Origin: Streptomyces sp. TSRI0281
Lineage (GTDB): Bacteria > Actinomycetota > Actinomycetes > Streptomycetales > Streptomycetaceae
Direction: 5' to 3'
Assembly: GCF_001905125.1 (NCBI RefSeq)
Contig: NZ_LWLE01000010.1
Location: 62,001 to 126,000 of the forward strand
DNA length: 64,000 nucleotides
Every line of letters begins with the position of its first letter. The first letter of the stretch is position 1. This document shows positions 7,210 to 15,118 of this stretch, in pieces. A program made the translations under genes and the position numbers. The notes below the pieces were generated by a model. That model was not told where the DNA came from, ran no database searches, and was given only the letters and a program-made list of their open reading frames with translations.

Positions 7210-9478
7210 GCCTCGGCTTCGGTGCGTCCGTGCGGCCGGTCGGCGGGGGCCGGCTGCCCGCGCGGTACGGGAGGGGCCAGGGCGCGCCCGTACCGCTGTA
7301 GCCCTGGTCGGCGGCGGCGTGCAGCGTCCAGTGCGGGTCGTACAGGTGCGGGCGGGCCAGCGCGCAGAGGTCGGCGCGGCCCGCGAGCAGCAGCGAGTTG
7401 ACGTCGTCCCAGGAGGAGATGGCGCCGACCGCGATGACGGGCACGTCCACGGTGTTGCGGATGCGATCGGCGTACGGGGTCTGGTAGGAGCGGCCGTACT
7501 CGGGGCGTTCGCCGGAAACGACCTGGCCGGTGGAGACGTCGATGGCGTCGGCGCCGTGTGCGGCGAAGGCGCGGGCGACGGTGAGGGCGTCCTCGGTGCT
7601 GGTGCCGCCCTCGGCCCAGTCGGTGGCGGAGATCCGGACGGTCATGGGCCGGTCGTCCGGCCAGACGGCGCGGACCGCGTCGAACACCTCCAGGGGGAAG
7701 CGGAGCCGGTTCTCGGCCGTCCCGCCGTAGGTGTCGGTGCGGTGGTTGGTGAGCGGGGAGAGGAAGCCGGAGAGCAGATAGCCGTGCGCGCAGTGGAGTT
7801 CGAGGAGGTCGAACCCGCAGTGGGCGGCGCGCCGGGCGGCGGCGGTGAACTGTTCGCGGACCGCGTCGAGTCCGGCCCGGTCCAGGGCCCGCGGGGTCTG
7901 GTTGACGCCCGGTGCGTACGGGATCGGGGAGGCGGCGGAGACCGGCCAGTTGCCCTCGTCGAGCGGCTGGTCGATGCCCTCCCACATCAGCTTGGTGGAG
8001 CCCTTGCGGCCGGAGTGGCCGAGCTGGACGCCGATCGCGGCGCCGGGCGCGGAGGTGTGCACGAAGTCGGTGATCCGGGTCCAGGCGGTGGCCTGTTCGT
8101 CGGTGTAGAGACCGGCGCAGCCGGGGGTGATCCGGCCCTCGGGGCTGACGCACACCATCTCGGTCATGGTGAGTCCGGCGCCGCCGAGTGCGCGTGCGCC
8201 CAGGTGGACGAGGTGGAAGTCGCCGGGGACCCCGTCGACGGCGGAGTACATGTCCATGGGCGAGACGACGACGCGGTTGCGCAGTTCGAGGCCGCGCAGC
8301 CGCAGCGGGGTGAACATCGGCGGGGTGCCGGGCGGGCAGCCGAACTCCTCCTGGACGGCGGCGGTGAACGAGGCGTCGCGCAGCCGCAGGTTGTCGTGGG
8401 TGACGCGGCGGCTGCGGGTGAGCAGGTTGAACGCGAAGCGGCGGGGCGGCTGGTCCACATAGGTGGCCAGCTCCTCGAACCAGCGCAGGCTGGCCGCGGC
8501 GGCGCGCTGGGTGGAGGCGACGACGGGGCGGCGCTCGGTCTCGTACGCGGCCAGGGCGGTGGGCAGGTCGGGCTGTTCCTCGATGCAGGCGGCGAGCGCG
8601 AGGGCGTCCTCGACGGCCAGTTTGGTGCCGGAGCCGATGGAGAAGTGCGCGGTGTGGGCGGCGTCCCCGATGAGGACCGTGTTGCCGTGCGACCAGCGGC
8701 TGTTGACGACGGTACGGAAGGTGAGCCAGGAGGAGTTGTTGGTGCGCAGGGGCCTGCCGTCCAGGGCCTCGGCGAAGGTCTTGGCGCAGCGTGCGGTGGA
8801 CTCGGCGGGGTCGGCGGTGTCGAGTCCGGCGGCCCGCCAGACCTCTTCGCGCATCTCGACGATGGCGGTGGAGGCGCCGGCCGAGAAGGGGTAGGCGTGC
8901 AGTTGCTGCACTCCGTGCTCGGTCTCGGCGATCTCGAAGCGGAAGGCGTCCAGGGCGAAGTCGGCGGCGAGCCAGATGTAGCGGTTGCGGTGCGTGGTGA
9001 GGTGCGGGCCGAAGGCGTCGGCGCCGGCCTCGCGGGTGGCGCTGTGCACCCCGTCGGCGGCGATGACCAGGTCGTAGCGGGTGGCGAGTTCGGCGGCGGG
9101 CGGCGCCTGGGTGCGGAAGCGGAGGTGCACGCCGAGGGACGCGCAGCGGGCGTGCAGGATCTCCAGGAGACGGCGGCGGCCGAGTGCGGCGAAGCCGTGG
9201 CCGCCCGAGGTGTGGGTGCGGCCCCGGTGGACGATGTCGATGGTGTCCCAGCGGACGAATTCCTCGCTCAGGTCCCGGTACACCGCGGGGTCGGCGTGCT
9301 CGATGCCGCCGAGGGTCTCGTCGGAGAGGACGACGCCGAAGCCAAAAGTGTCGTCGGGGGCGTTGCGTTCCCAGACGGTGATGTCGCGTCGCGGGTCGAG
9401 CCGTTTGAGGAGGGCCGCGGCGTAGAGCCCGCCGGGCCCGCCGCCGATGACCGCGATCCGCCGGACGGCGGCCGCCAC
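7196..9478 (-). CDS. 2-aminobenzoyl-CoA monooxygenase/reductase-type fusion flavoprotein
   Basis: About 760 residues in two flavin domains. The N-terminal half is a class A FAD monooxygenase (VIGGGPGGLYAAALL, then VLIGDAAHTAHFSIGSG). The C-terminal half is an Old Yellow Enzyme-type TIM barrel (PMFTPLRLRGLELRNRV, HCAHGYLLSGFLSP, VRISATDW). This architecture is that of 2-aminobenzoyl-CoA monooxygenase/reductase and salicylyl-CoA 5-hydroxylase. The GTG at 9478 was chosen because it lies 4 bases after the hydratase stop and places the Rossmann motif close to the N-terminus; the open frame runs further upstream. In the anthranilate pathway it hydroxylates and partly reduces the ring of the CoA ester. 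Whether the reductase half works here cannot be judged from sequence. Confidence 0.85.
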   Translation of the reverse strand: MAAAVRRIAVIGGGPGGLYAAALLKRLDPRRDITVWERNAPDDTFGFGVVLSDETLGGIEHADPAVYRDLSEEFVRWDTIDIVHRGRTHTSGGHGFAALGRRRLLEILHARCASLGVHLRFRTQAPPAAELATRYDLVIAADGVHSATREAGADAFGPHLTTHRNRYIWLAADFALDAFRFEIAETEHGVQQLHAYPFSAGASTAIVEMREEVWRAAGLDTADPAESTARCAKTFAEALDGRPLRTNNSSWLTFRTVVNSRWSHGNTVLIGDAAHTAHFSIGSGTKLAVEDALALAACIEEQPDLPTALAAYETERRPVVASTQRAAAASLRWFEELATYVDQPPRRFAFNLLTRSRRVTHDNLRLRDASFTAAVQEEFGCPPGTPPMFTPLRLRGLELRNRVVVSPMDMYSAVDGVPGDFHLVHLGARALGGAGLTMTEMVCVSPEGRITPGCAGLYTDEQATAWTRITDFVHTSAPGAAIGVQLGHSGRKGSTKLMWEGIDQPLDEGNWPVSAASPIPYAPGVNQTPRALDRAGLDAVREQFTAAARRAAHCGFDLLELHCAHGYLLSGFLSPLTNHRTDTYGGTAENRLRFPLEVFDAVRAVWPDDRPMTVRISATDWAEGGTSTEDALTVARAFAAHGADAIDVSTGQVVSGERPEYGRSYQTPYADRIRNTVDVPVIAVGAISSWDDVNSLLLAGRADLCALARPHLYDPHWTLHAAADQGYSGTGAPWPLPYRAGSRPPPTGRTDAPKPRLTLD

Positions 9479-9482
9479 GGCG

Positions 9483-10310
9483 CTACCGCCCCTGCCACTT
9501 CGGCGGCCGCTTCTCGGTGAAGGCGGCATGGAATTCGGCGTAGTCCTCGCCGTGCATCAGCAGGGCCTGGGTCGCCGCGTCCATTTCGACGGCGGCGGCC
9601 AGCGGCATGTCGAGTTCGGCGGTGAGCAGGGCCTTGGTCTGGGCGAGTGCGAGGGCGGGCCCGTCGGCGAGGCGGCGGGCGAGGGCCGCGGCGCGGGCGT
9701 CGGCCTGCCCCTCCTCGGCCAGTTCGCTGATCAGTCCGATACGTTCGGCTTCGGGTGCGCGGACGGCTTCGCCGAGCATCAGCAGCCGGGTGGCGTGGCC
9801 GAGGCCGACGACGCGCGGCAGGAGGTAGGCGGCACCCATGTCGCCGCCGGAGAGGCCGACGCGGGTGAACAGGAAGGCGAAGCGGGCGGACGGGTCGGCG
9901 ATCCGGAAGTCGGCGGCCAGCGCCAGGACGGCACCGGCACCCGCGGCGACCCCGTGCACGGCCGCGACGACCGGGAAGGGGCACTCGCGCAGGGCCCGTA
10001 CGACCTGTCCGGTCATCCGGTTGAAGTCGAGGAGCTGCGCGGTGTCCATCGCGAGGGTGGCGCCGATGATCTCGTCGACGTCGCCGCCGGAGCAGAATCC
10101 GCGCCCCTCACCGGCGAGCACGAGGGCGCGCACGGAGCGTTCCGTGGACAGTTCGGCGAGGAGGTCACGCAGATCGGCGTAGGCGCCGAAGGTGAGCGCG
10201 TTGAGTTTTTCCGGCCGGGCGAGAGTGACGGTGGCCACACCGTCGTGTCTGGTCAGCCGCAGATGGCGCCAGTCCTCCGTGCGCGGGGCGGAGCTGGGAA
10301 AAGGGCTCAT
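9483..10310 (-). CDS. Enoyl-CoA hydratase/isomerase
   Basis: A 275-residue crotonase-fold protein. Visible are ARPEKLNALTF, the oxyanion-hole region AGEGRGFCSGGDVDEI and HGVAAGAGAVLALAADFRIA. The ATG at 10310 has AAGGGGA upstream. It is the first gene of an operon with the monooxygenase/reductase fusion (4-base gap), so it probably processes the ring-opened or ring-reduced CoA ester. Its promoter region carries the inverted repeat also found before the ligase, suggesting joint control of both operons. Confidence 0.85.
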   Translation of the reverse strand: MSPFPSSAPRTEDWRHLRLTRHDGVATVTLARPEKLNALTFGAYADLRDLLAELSTERSVRALVLAGEGRGFCSGGDVDEIIGATLAMDTAQLLDFNRMTGQVVRALRECPFPVVAAVHGVAAGAGAVLALAADFRIADPSARFAFLFTRVGLSGGDMGAAYLLPRVVGLGHATRLLMLGEAVRAPEAERIGLISELAEEGQADARAAALARRLADGPALALAQTKALLTAELDMPLAAAVEMDAATQALLMHGEDYAEFHAAFTEKRPPKWQGR

Positions 10311-10390
10311 GGCGGCGGTCCCCTTCAGCCGTCGGGCTGCTGGATGGCACTGCGCGGGTCTCGTTCCGCCTTCGAAACTATCATCCGTAC

Positions 10391-10404
10391 GTGACTACCG
10401 TCAC
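10391..10404. promoter_or_regulatory. Perfect inverted repeat operator (GTGAC-N4-GTCAC)
   Basis: GTGACTACCGTCAC is a perfect 5-base-arm inverted repeat sharing 13 of 14 bases with 3181-3194. On the minus strand it overlaps a plausible -35, with TAGTTT about 17-18 bases downstream as the -10 for the hydratase. Candidate binding site for the cluster regulator. Confidence 0.55.
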
Positions 10405-10601
10405 GAGCACGCAATACCCCGGCCATGAGACTGTTGGTGCCGAAGGTCCCGTTTGTACCGGTCGGCCGCCCCTATGTCCTTGCCCTTTCGGTTCGTAAGG
10501 TTGAAAACAGGAAGTCTCGCTCCGGGACCTCCGGGTCCGGGGCATCCGGGCCCGAGAAGTACCGCTCCGAGGAAGTCCCGCTCCCGAAACGGAAACCAGC
10601 C

Positions 10602-11051
10602 GTGCCGCCCGACGTCCCAGTCCCCGCCTCCTGGCGCATCACCCTGCCGCACTCCACGGCCGCCGTACCGATCGCCCGCGCCCTCATCCGCACCGCGCTG
10701 TCGGACATCGACGCCCCGGCCGACAGCGACACCGCCGAACTCCTCACCGCCGAGCTGGTCGCCAACGCCGTCGAGCACACCCGCGGCCACGACCCCATCG
10801 AGCTGGTGGTGGAGCTCCTGCCGAGCGGCTGCCAGGTCGAGGTCCACGACCACGATCCGGCCCCGCCGGGCGACCTGTCCCGTCCGCGGCCCGGCTCCGA
10901 GCCCGACCCATGGCAGGAACACGGCCGCGGCCTGCTCCTGATCCGCACCCTCAGCTCCGCCTGCGGTCACCGCACCACGGAACACGGCAAGGCGGTCTGG
11001 TTCACCCTCCCGGGGCTGCCGGCCCAGCCGGGCCCGTCGCCCCTGAGCTGA
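10602..11051 (+). CDS. HATPase_c anti-sigma/serine kinase-like protein
   Basis: About 149 residues with the RsbW/SpoIIAB-like ATPase fold so common in Streptomyces. The N-box ELVANAVEHTRG and the G-box-like WQEHGRGLLLIRTLS are both present, with HSTAAVPIARALIRTAL before them. Members bind ATP and may antagonise or phosphorylate a partner; many have unknown targets. The GTG at 10602 gives the usual family length, but the frame is open back to 10425 and the start is uncertain. The 3' end overlaps the convergent permease by 50 bases. Confidence 0.75.
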   Translation: MPPDVPVPASWRITLPHSTAAVPIARALIRTALSDIDAPADSDTAELLTAELVANAVEHTRGHDPIELVVELLPSGCQVEVHDHDPAPPGDLSRPRPGSEPDPWQEHGRGLLLIRTLSSACGHRTTEHGKAVWFTLPGLPAQPGPSPLS

Positions 11052-12459
11052 CCGTCGCCCCTGAGCCGGCCAGCCGCGAACGGCCGCGCCCGTAGCAGGC
11101 GTACAGCAGCGAACCGGCCGCCAGGAAGACCGCGAACTGCAGCCAGGTCGTCCAGCCCGTCCCGTACATCAGATACAGGCAGAAGGCGACGCCCAGCACG
11201 GGGCTCACGGGGTACAGCGGCACCCGGAAGCTGCGCTTCAGCTCCGGCTCGCGACGACGGAGCACCATGACCGCGACATTCACCGCGACCATGGTGGCCA
11301 GCGTGCCGATGGTCGTCAGGTTCACGACGACGTCCAGCGACGCGAAGGCCGCCGGGACCGCGAAGACGGTGGCCACGATCCAGGTGTTGGCGACGGGGGT
11401 ACGGGTCCTGGGCGAGACGCGTTCGAAGACGCGCGGGATCAGCCCGTCGCGGGACATCGACATCAGGACGCGGGTCTGCCCGTACATCACCGCGAGCACC
11501 ACGGACGCGATCGCGACGACCGCGCCGAAGGCGATGATCCCGCCGCCCACGGTGGAATCGGTGACCTGATTGACGATCAGGGAGAGCGCGGCCGGTTTGT
11601 CGGAGACCGCGTCGGCGCCCAGCGCACCGATGGCCGAGACCGCCACCGCGCAGTAGAGCAGGGTGACGACACCGATGCAGATCATGATGGCGATCGGGAT
11701 GTTCCGGCGGGGGTTCTTGACCTCCTCGCCCGCGGTGGTGATGGCGTCGAAGCCGATGTACGAGAAGAACGCCAGCGACGCTCCGGCGGTGATCCCGCCC
11801 AGCCCCTCGCCCGCGAACGGGGTGAGGTTCCCGTCCTCGAACGCGCTGAAGGCGATCGCGCAGAAGGCGGCCAGGATGCCGATCTTGAGGACCGCCATCG
11901 CCGCCGTCGCGGTGGCGCTCTCCCGGACACCGCGTACCAGCAGGGTGGCGGCCATCATGATCACCACGATCGCGGGCAGATTGACCACACCGCCGTCGCC
12001 GGGCCCCGAGGACAGTACGGCGGGCAGTTCCCACCCGATGAGGCTGTTGAGCAGTTCGTTGACGTACTGGCTCCAGCCGACCGCGACGGCGGAGACCGAG
12101 ACTCCGTACTCCAGCAGCAGGCACCAGCCGACCAGGAACGCGGTGCGCTCGCCCAGAGCGGCGTAGGCGAAGGAGTAGGAGCTGCCGGAGACCGGGATGG
12201 CGCCGCCCAGCTCGGCGAAGGAGAAGGCGGTGAAGATGCAGGTGACGGCGGCGAGGACGAAGGACAGCACGACGGCCGGTCCGGCCTCGGAGACGCTGTC
12301 GGAGAGCCCGACGAAGATGCCGGTACCGACGATGGCACCGACCCCGAAACAGACCAGCTGGAACAGGCCCATGGACCGGCTGAGGCCGTGCCCCTCCAGG
12401 TCGGCGCCCGACTCGGCTACCAGCTGATCGGGGCTCTTGCGGCGCAGACCGGAACTCAT
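11002..12459 (-). CDS. APC-family amino acid permease
   Basis: A 485-residue transporter of the amino acid-polyamine-organocation family, close in form to CAT-type cationic amino acid permeases. The helix 1 motif GVGAIVGTGIFVGL is near residue 35, and SFAELGGAIPVSGSSYSF and FFSYIGFDAITTAGEEVKNP are typical of the family. Twelve hydrophobic segments are likely. The ATG at 12459 has GAGAAGAGAC upstream. It follows the argF/arcA genes on the same strand, so it probably imports arginine or exchanges arginine and ornithine; the specificity is inferred from context. Confidence 0.85.
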   Translation of the reverse strand: MSSGLRRKSPDQLVAESGADLEGHGLSRSMGLFQLVCFGVGAIVGTGIFVGLSDSVSEAGPAVVLSFVLAAVTCIFTAFSFAELGGAIPVSGSSYSFAYAALGERTAFLVGWCLLLEYGVSVSAVAVGWSQYVNELLNSLIGWELPAVLSSGPGDGGVVNLPAIVVIMMAATLLVRGVRESATATAAMAVLKIGILAAFCAIAFSAFEDGNLTPFAGEGLGGITAGASLAFFSYIGFDAITTAGEEVKNPRRNIPIAIMICIGVVTLLYCAVAVSAIGALGADAVSDKPAALSLIVNQVTDSTVGGGIIAFGAVVAIASVVLAVMYGQTRVLMSMSRDGLIPRVFERVSPRTRTPVANTWIVATVFAVPAAFASLDVVVNLTTIGTLATMVAVNVAVMVLRRREPELKRSFRVPLYPVSPVLGVAFCLYLMYGTGWTTWLQFAVFLAAGSLLYACYGRGRSRLAGSGATVSSGATGPAGPAAPGG

Positions 12460-12627
12460 GCGGGGTGTCTCTTCTCTGGTGGCGCAGGTGACGCGTGTGG
12501 GGGGAGCCTGCGCGCGGAGCCGTGGGGACTCCGGGGCGGCACATGGCAAGGGGGTCCGAGCGTGCGAGCTCGAACCCCACCAAGAGGTGACATCGTAGCC
12601 ACCTCCGCGCATATTCACCCAATCCGG

Positions 12628-12672
12628 CGCATGGCCATGCGGCTGATGGACGCCCGCCGCATGGCCGTGCGG
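12628..12672. terminator. Two tandem palindromes after argF
   Basis: CGCATGGCCATGCG (12628-12641) is a perfect palindrome, and the near-identical CGCATGGCCGTGCGG starts at 12658, 30 bases on. They lie just downstream of argF and before the permease. They may act as a terminator or attenuator that sets permease expression. Confidence 0.45.
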
Positions 12673-12679
12673 CGCGTGC

Positions 12680-13687
12680 CTACCGGCCGCCCGCGAGTGT
12701 GGCCACCAGAACGGCCTTGATCGTGTGCATGCGGTTCTCCGCCTCGTCGAACACGACCGAGTGCGCGGACTCGAAGACCTCGTCGCTGACCTCCAGCTCG
12801 CTCAGCCCGTGGGCATCGTGGATCTCCCGGCCGAGCTTGGTGCCGAGGTCGTGGAAGGCCGGGAGGCAGTGCAGGAACTTCACCTCGGCATTCCCGGTGG
12901 ACCGCAGGACGTCCATGGTCACGGCGTACGGCCAGAGGGCCGCGATGCGCTCCGCCCAGACCTCCTTGGGCTCCCCCATGGAGACCCAGACGTCGGTGGC
13001 GATGAAGTCGCATCCCCGGACGCCCTCGGTGATGTCCTCGGTGAGGGTGACCACAGCGCCGCTCTCCAGGGCCAGCTCGCGCGCGCGGGCGACGACGTCC
13101 TCGCTCGGCCAGTAGGCCTCGGGGGCCACGATCCGTACGTCCATGCCGAGCAGCGCACCGGTGATCAGGTAGGAGTTGCCCATGTTGAAGCGGGCGTCAC
13201 CGAGGTAGGCGAAGGTGATCCGGTCCAGCGGCTTCTCGCTGTGCTCGGTCATCGTGAGCACATCGGCGAGCATCTGCGTGGGGTGCCAGTCGTCGGTGAG
13301 CCCGTTGAAGACGGGGACGCCGCCATGGGCGGCCAGGTCCTCCACGGTCTGCTGACTGTCGCCCCGGTACTCGATGCCGTCGAACATCCGGCCGAGGACG
13401 CGGGCGGTGTCCTTCGTCGACTCCTTGTGACCCATCTGCGAACCGGAGGGATCGAGGTAGGTGGTGGACGCGCCCTGATCGGCGGCGGCGACCTCGAAGG
13501 CGCAACGGGTGCGGGTGGAGGTCTTCTCGAAGATCAGCGCGATGTTCCTGCCCCGCAGCCGCTGGACCTCGTCGCCCGCCTTCTTGGCCGCCTTGAGCTC
13601 GGCGGCCAGGGAGATCAGGCCGCGGAACTCCTCGGCCGTGAAGTCCAGCTCCTTGAGGAAGTGGCGGCCTGCGAGGTCTATGGCCAT
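12680..13687 (-). CDS. argF: Ornithine carbamoyltransferase
   Basis: A 335-residue enzyme interconverting ornithine plus carbamoyl phosphate with citrulline. The carbamoyl phosphate site STRTR is at residues 57-61, the DDWHPTQMLAD block follows, and FLHCLPAFHD is the ornithine/catalytic cysteine loop. The ATG at 13687 has AGGAGC 8 bases upstream. It lies 73 bases after arginine deiminase on the same strand, so here it may serve the catabolic (citrulline-cleaving) direction. No carbamate kinase gene is in the window. A separate biosynthetic copy elsewhere cannot be excluded. Confidence 0.93.
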   Translation of the reverse strand: MAIDLAGRHFLKELDFTAEEFRGLISLAAELKAAKKAGDEVQRLRGRNIALIFEKTSTRTRCAFEVAAADQGASTTYLDPSGSQMGHKESTKDTARVLGRMFDGIEYRGDSQQTVEDLAAHGGVPVFNGLTDDWHPTQMLADVLTMTEHSEKPLDRITFAYLGDARFNMGNSYLITGALLGMDVRIVAPEAYWPSEDVVARARELALESGAVVTLTEDITEGVRGCDFIATDVWVSMGEPKEVWAERIAALWPYAVTMDVLRSTGNAEVKFLHCLPAFHDLGTKLGREIHDAHGLSELEVSDEVFESAHSVVFDEAENRMHTIKAVLVATLAGGR

Positions 13688-13740
13688 GATGACTGCTCCT
13701 GGGTCGGGCGGGGATCGCGTCGTACGGTAATCCTGGAAGT

Positions 13741-13766
13741 CTATACGACGCATTGCATTGCTATAC
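13741..13766. promoter_or_regulatory. Possible ArgR operator before argF
   Basis: CTATAC is repeated at both ends of this segment, around the tandem GCATTGCATTGC. It is AT-rich against a GC-rich background and sits between arcA and argF, where an arginine repressor box would be expected. The match to known ARG boxes is weak, so this is a suggestion only. Confidence 0.3.
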
Positions 13767-14993
13767 AGGATCCCGTTCCACGGGACAGCTCATGCAGCGC
13801 GGCCCGCCCCTCCCCCGGCCCAGTTCACTGCCGCGGATCTCGATGACCTCGATGCCCTGCTTGCGCAGATGGGTGTTGGTGGTGGCGTTGCGCTCGTACG
13901 CGACGACGACGCCCGGCTCGACGGCCAGCACATTGCAGCCGTCGTCCCACTGCTCGCGCTCGGCCGCGTGGACGTCCTGGGTGGCGGTGAGGACCCGGAT
14001 CGAGTCGAGGCCCAGCGCGGCGGCGATGGCCCGGTGCATGTGCTCGGGCGGATGATCGGTGACCTTCAGCTCACGGGGACCGGCGCCGGGCTCGATCGTG
14101 TACGAGCGGAGCATCCCGAGCCCCGCGTACTGGGTGAACGTGTCGCCGTCGATCATCGTCATCACCGTGTCCAGGTGCATGAACGCGCGGCGCTTGGGCA
14201 TGTCGAGCGCCACGATCGTCCGCGCGGACCCGGCGTCGAAGAGTCCCCGGGCCAGCATCTCCACGGCCTGCGGTGTCGTGCGCTCGCTCATCCCGATCAG
14301 TACGGCGCCGCGGCCGATGACCAGCACGTCACCGCCCTCGATCGTGGAGGGGTAGTCGTCCTGCCCCTCCGACCAGTGGTGGAAGGCGCCCGCCTCGGGG
14401 CCGGTGAAGAGCGGGTGGTGGCGGTAGATCGCCTCGAAGTGGACGGTCTCGCGCTGCCGGGCCGGCCAGCGCATCGCGTTGATGGACACCCCGTCGTAGA
14501 TCCAGGCCGAGGTGTCGCGGGTGAAGAGATGGTTGGGCAGCGGGCCGAGCAGGAAGTCGTCCAGATCCATGACGTGGAAGCGGACGGAGGTCGGCTCGCT
14601 GTGCCGGGCCAGGAACTCCCGCTTGGTCATCCCGCCGACCAGCGCCTCGGCCAGCTCGGCGGAGGGCAGCTCCTCGAAGGCGGCCCGCAGATGCTCGGTG
14701 GCGAGCGGGCCGTACTCCTTCTCGTCGAAGACCCGGTCGAGGACGAGCCGCCGGGCCGCCGGGATGTCCAGGGACTCCTGGAGCAGATCGCCGAACAGAT
14801 GCACCGCCACACCGCGCTCGCGCAGCACATCGGCGAACCCGTCGTGCTCCTGCCGTGCGCGGCGCACCCACAGCACATCGTCGAAGAGCAGTGCCTTCTT
14901 GTTACTGGGGGTGAGCCGCTTCAGCTCCAGATCGGGGCGGTGCAGTATGACGCGGCGCAGCCGCCCGGCCTCGGAGTCGACGTGGAATCCCAT
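13761..14993 (-). CDS. arcA: Arginine deiminase
   Basis: A 410-residue enzyme hydrolysing arginine to citrulline and ammonia. Family landmarks are the opening GFHVDSEAGRLRRVILHRP, the substrate loop TIEGGDVLVIG, the histidine block FMHLDTVMTMI and the catalytic cysteine near the C-terminus in CMSCPVERDP (Cys403). The ATG at 14993 has GAGGATGGAGG upstream, far inside a longer spurious open frame. With ornithine carbamoyltransferase and the permease this forms most of an arginine deiminase pathway, which yields carbamoyl phosphate for ATP. Such a pathway is well known in Streptomyces chromosomes. Confidence 0.93.
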   Translation of the reverse strand: MGFHVDSEAGRLRRVILHRPDLELKRLTPSNKKALLFDDVLWVRRARQEHDGFADVLRERGVAVHLFGDLLQESLDIPAARRLVLDRVFDEKEYGPLATEHLRAAFEELPSAELAEALVGGMTKREFLARHSEPTSVRFHVMDLDDFLLGPLPNHLFTRDTSAWIYDGVSINAMRWPARQRETVHFEAIYRHHPLFTGPEAGAFHHWSEGQDDYPSTIEGGDVLVIGRGAVLIGMSERTTPQAVEMLARGLFDAGSARTIVALDMPKRRAFMHLDTVMTMIDGDTFTQYAGLGMLRSYTIEPGAGPRELKVTDHPPEHMHRAIAAALGLDSIRVLTATQDVHAAEREQWDDGCNVLAVEPGVVVAYERNATTNTHLRKQGIEVIEIRGSELGRGRGGPRCMSCPVERDPV

Positions 14994-15053
14994 GCCTCCA
15001 TCCTCACCGCGCGGGGGGCCGTTCACCCGGCGAATCGCCAACGCTTTCCTGAA

Positions 15054-15072
15054 GCCGGGCCGACGACCCGGC
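15054..15072 (-). terminator. Small hairpin after pnkp
   Basis: GCCGGG (15054-15059) pairs with CCCGGC (15067-15072) across a 7-base loop, about 50 bases past the pnkp stop and before arcA. Possible terminator for the RNA repair operon. Confidence 0.4.
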
Positions 15073-15118
15073 TCAGGGGCGGTCGGGAGGCCGGTCCAGA
15101 GGTGGGTCAGAGGCCGGT

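Noticed and set aside
7319..9520. Very long plus-strand open frame opposite the monooxygenase/reductase gene
   Set aside because: It is the high-GC shadow of the real minus-strand gene; its translation is Gly/Val/Ala-rich with no recognisable domain.
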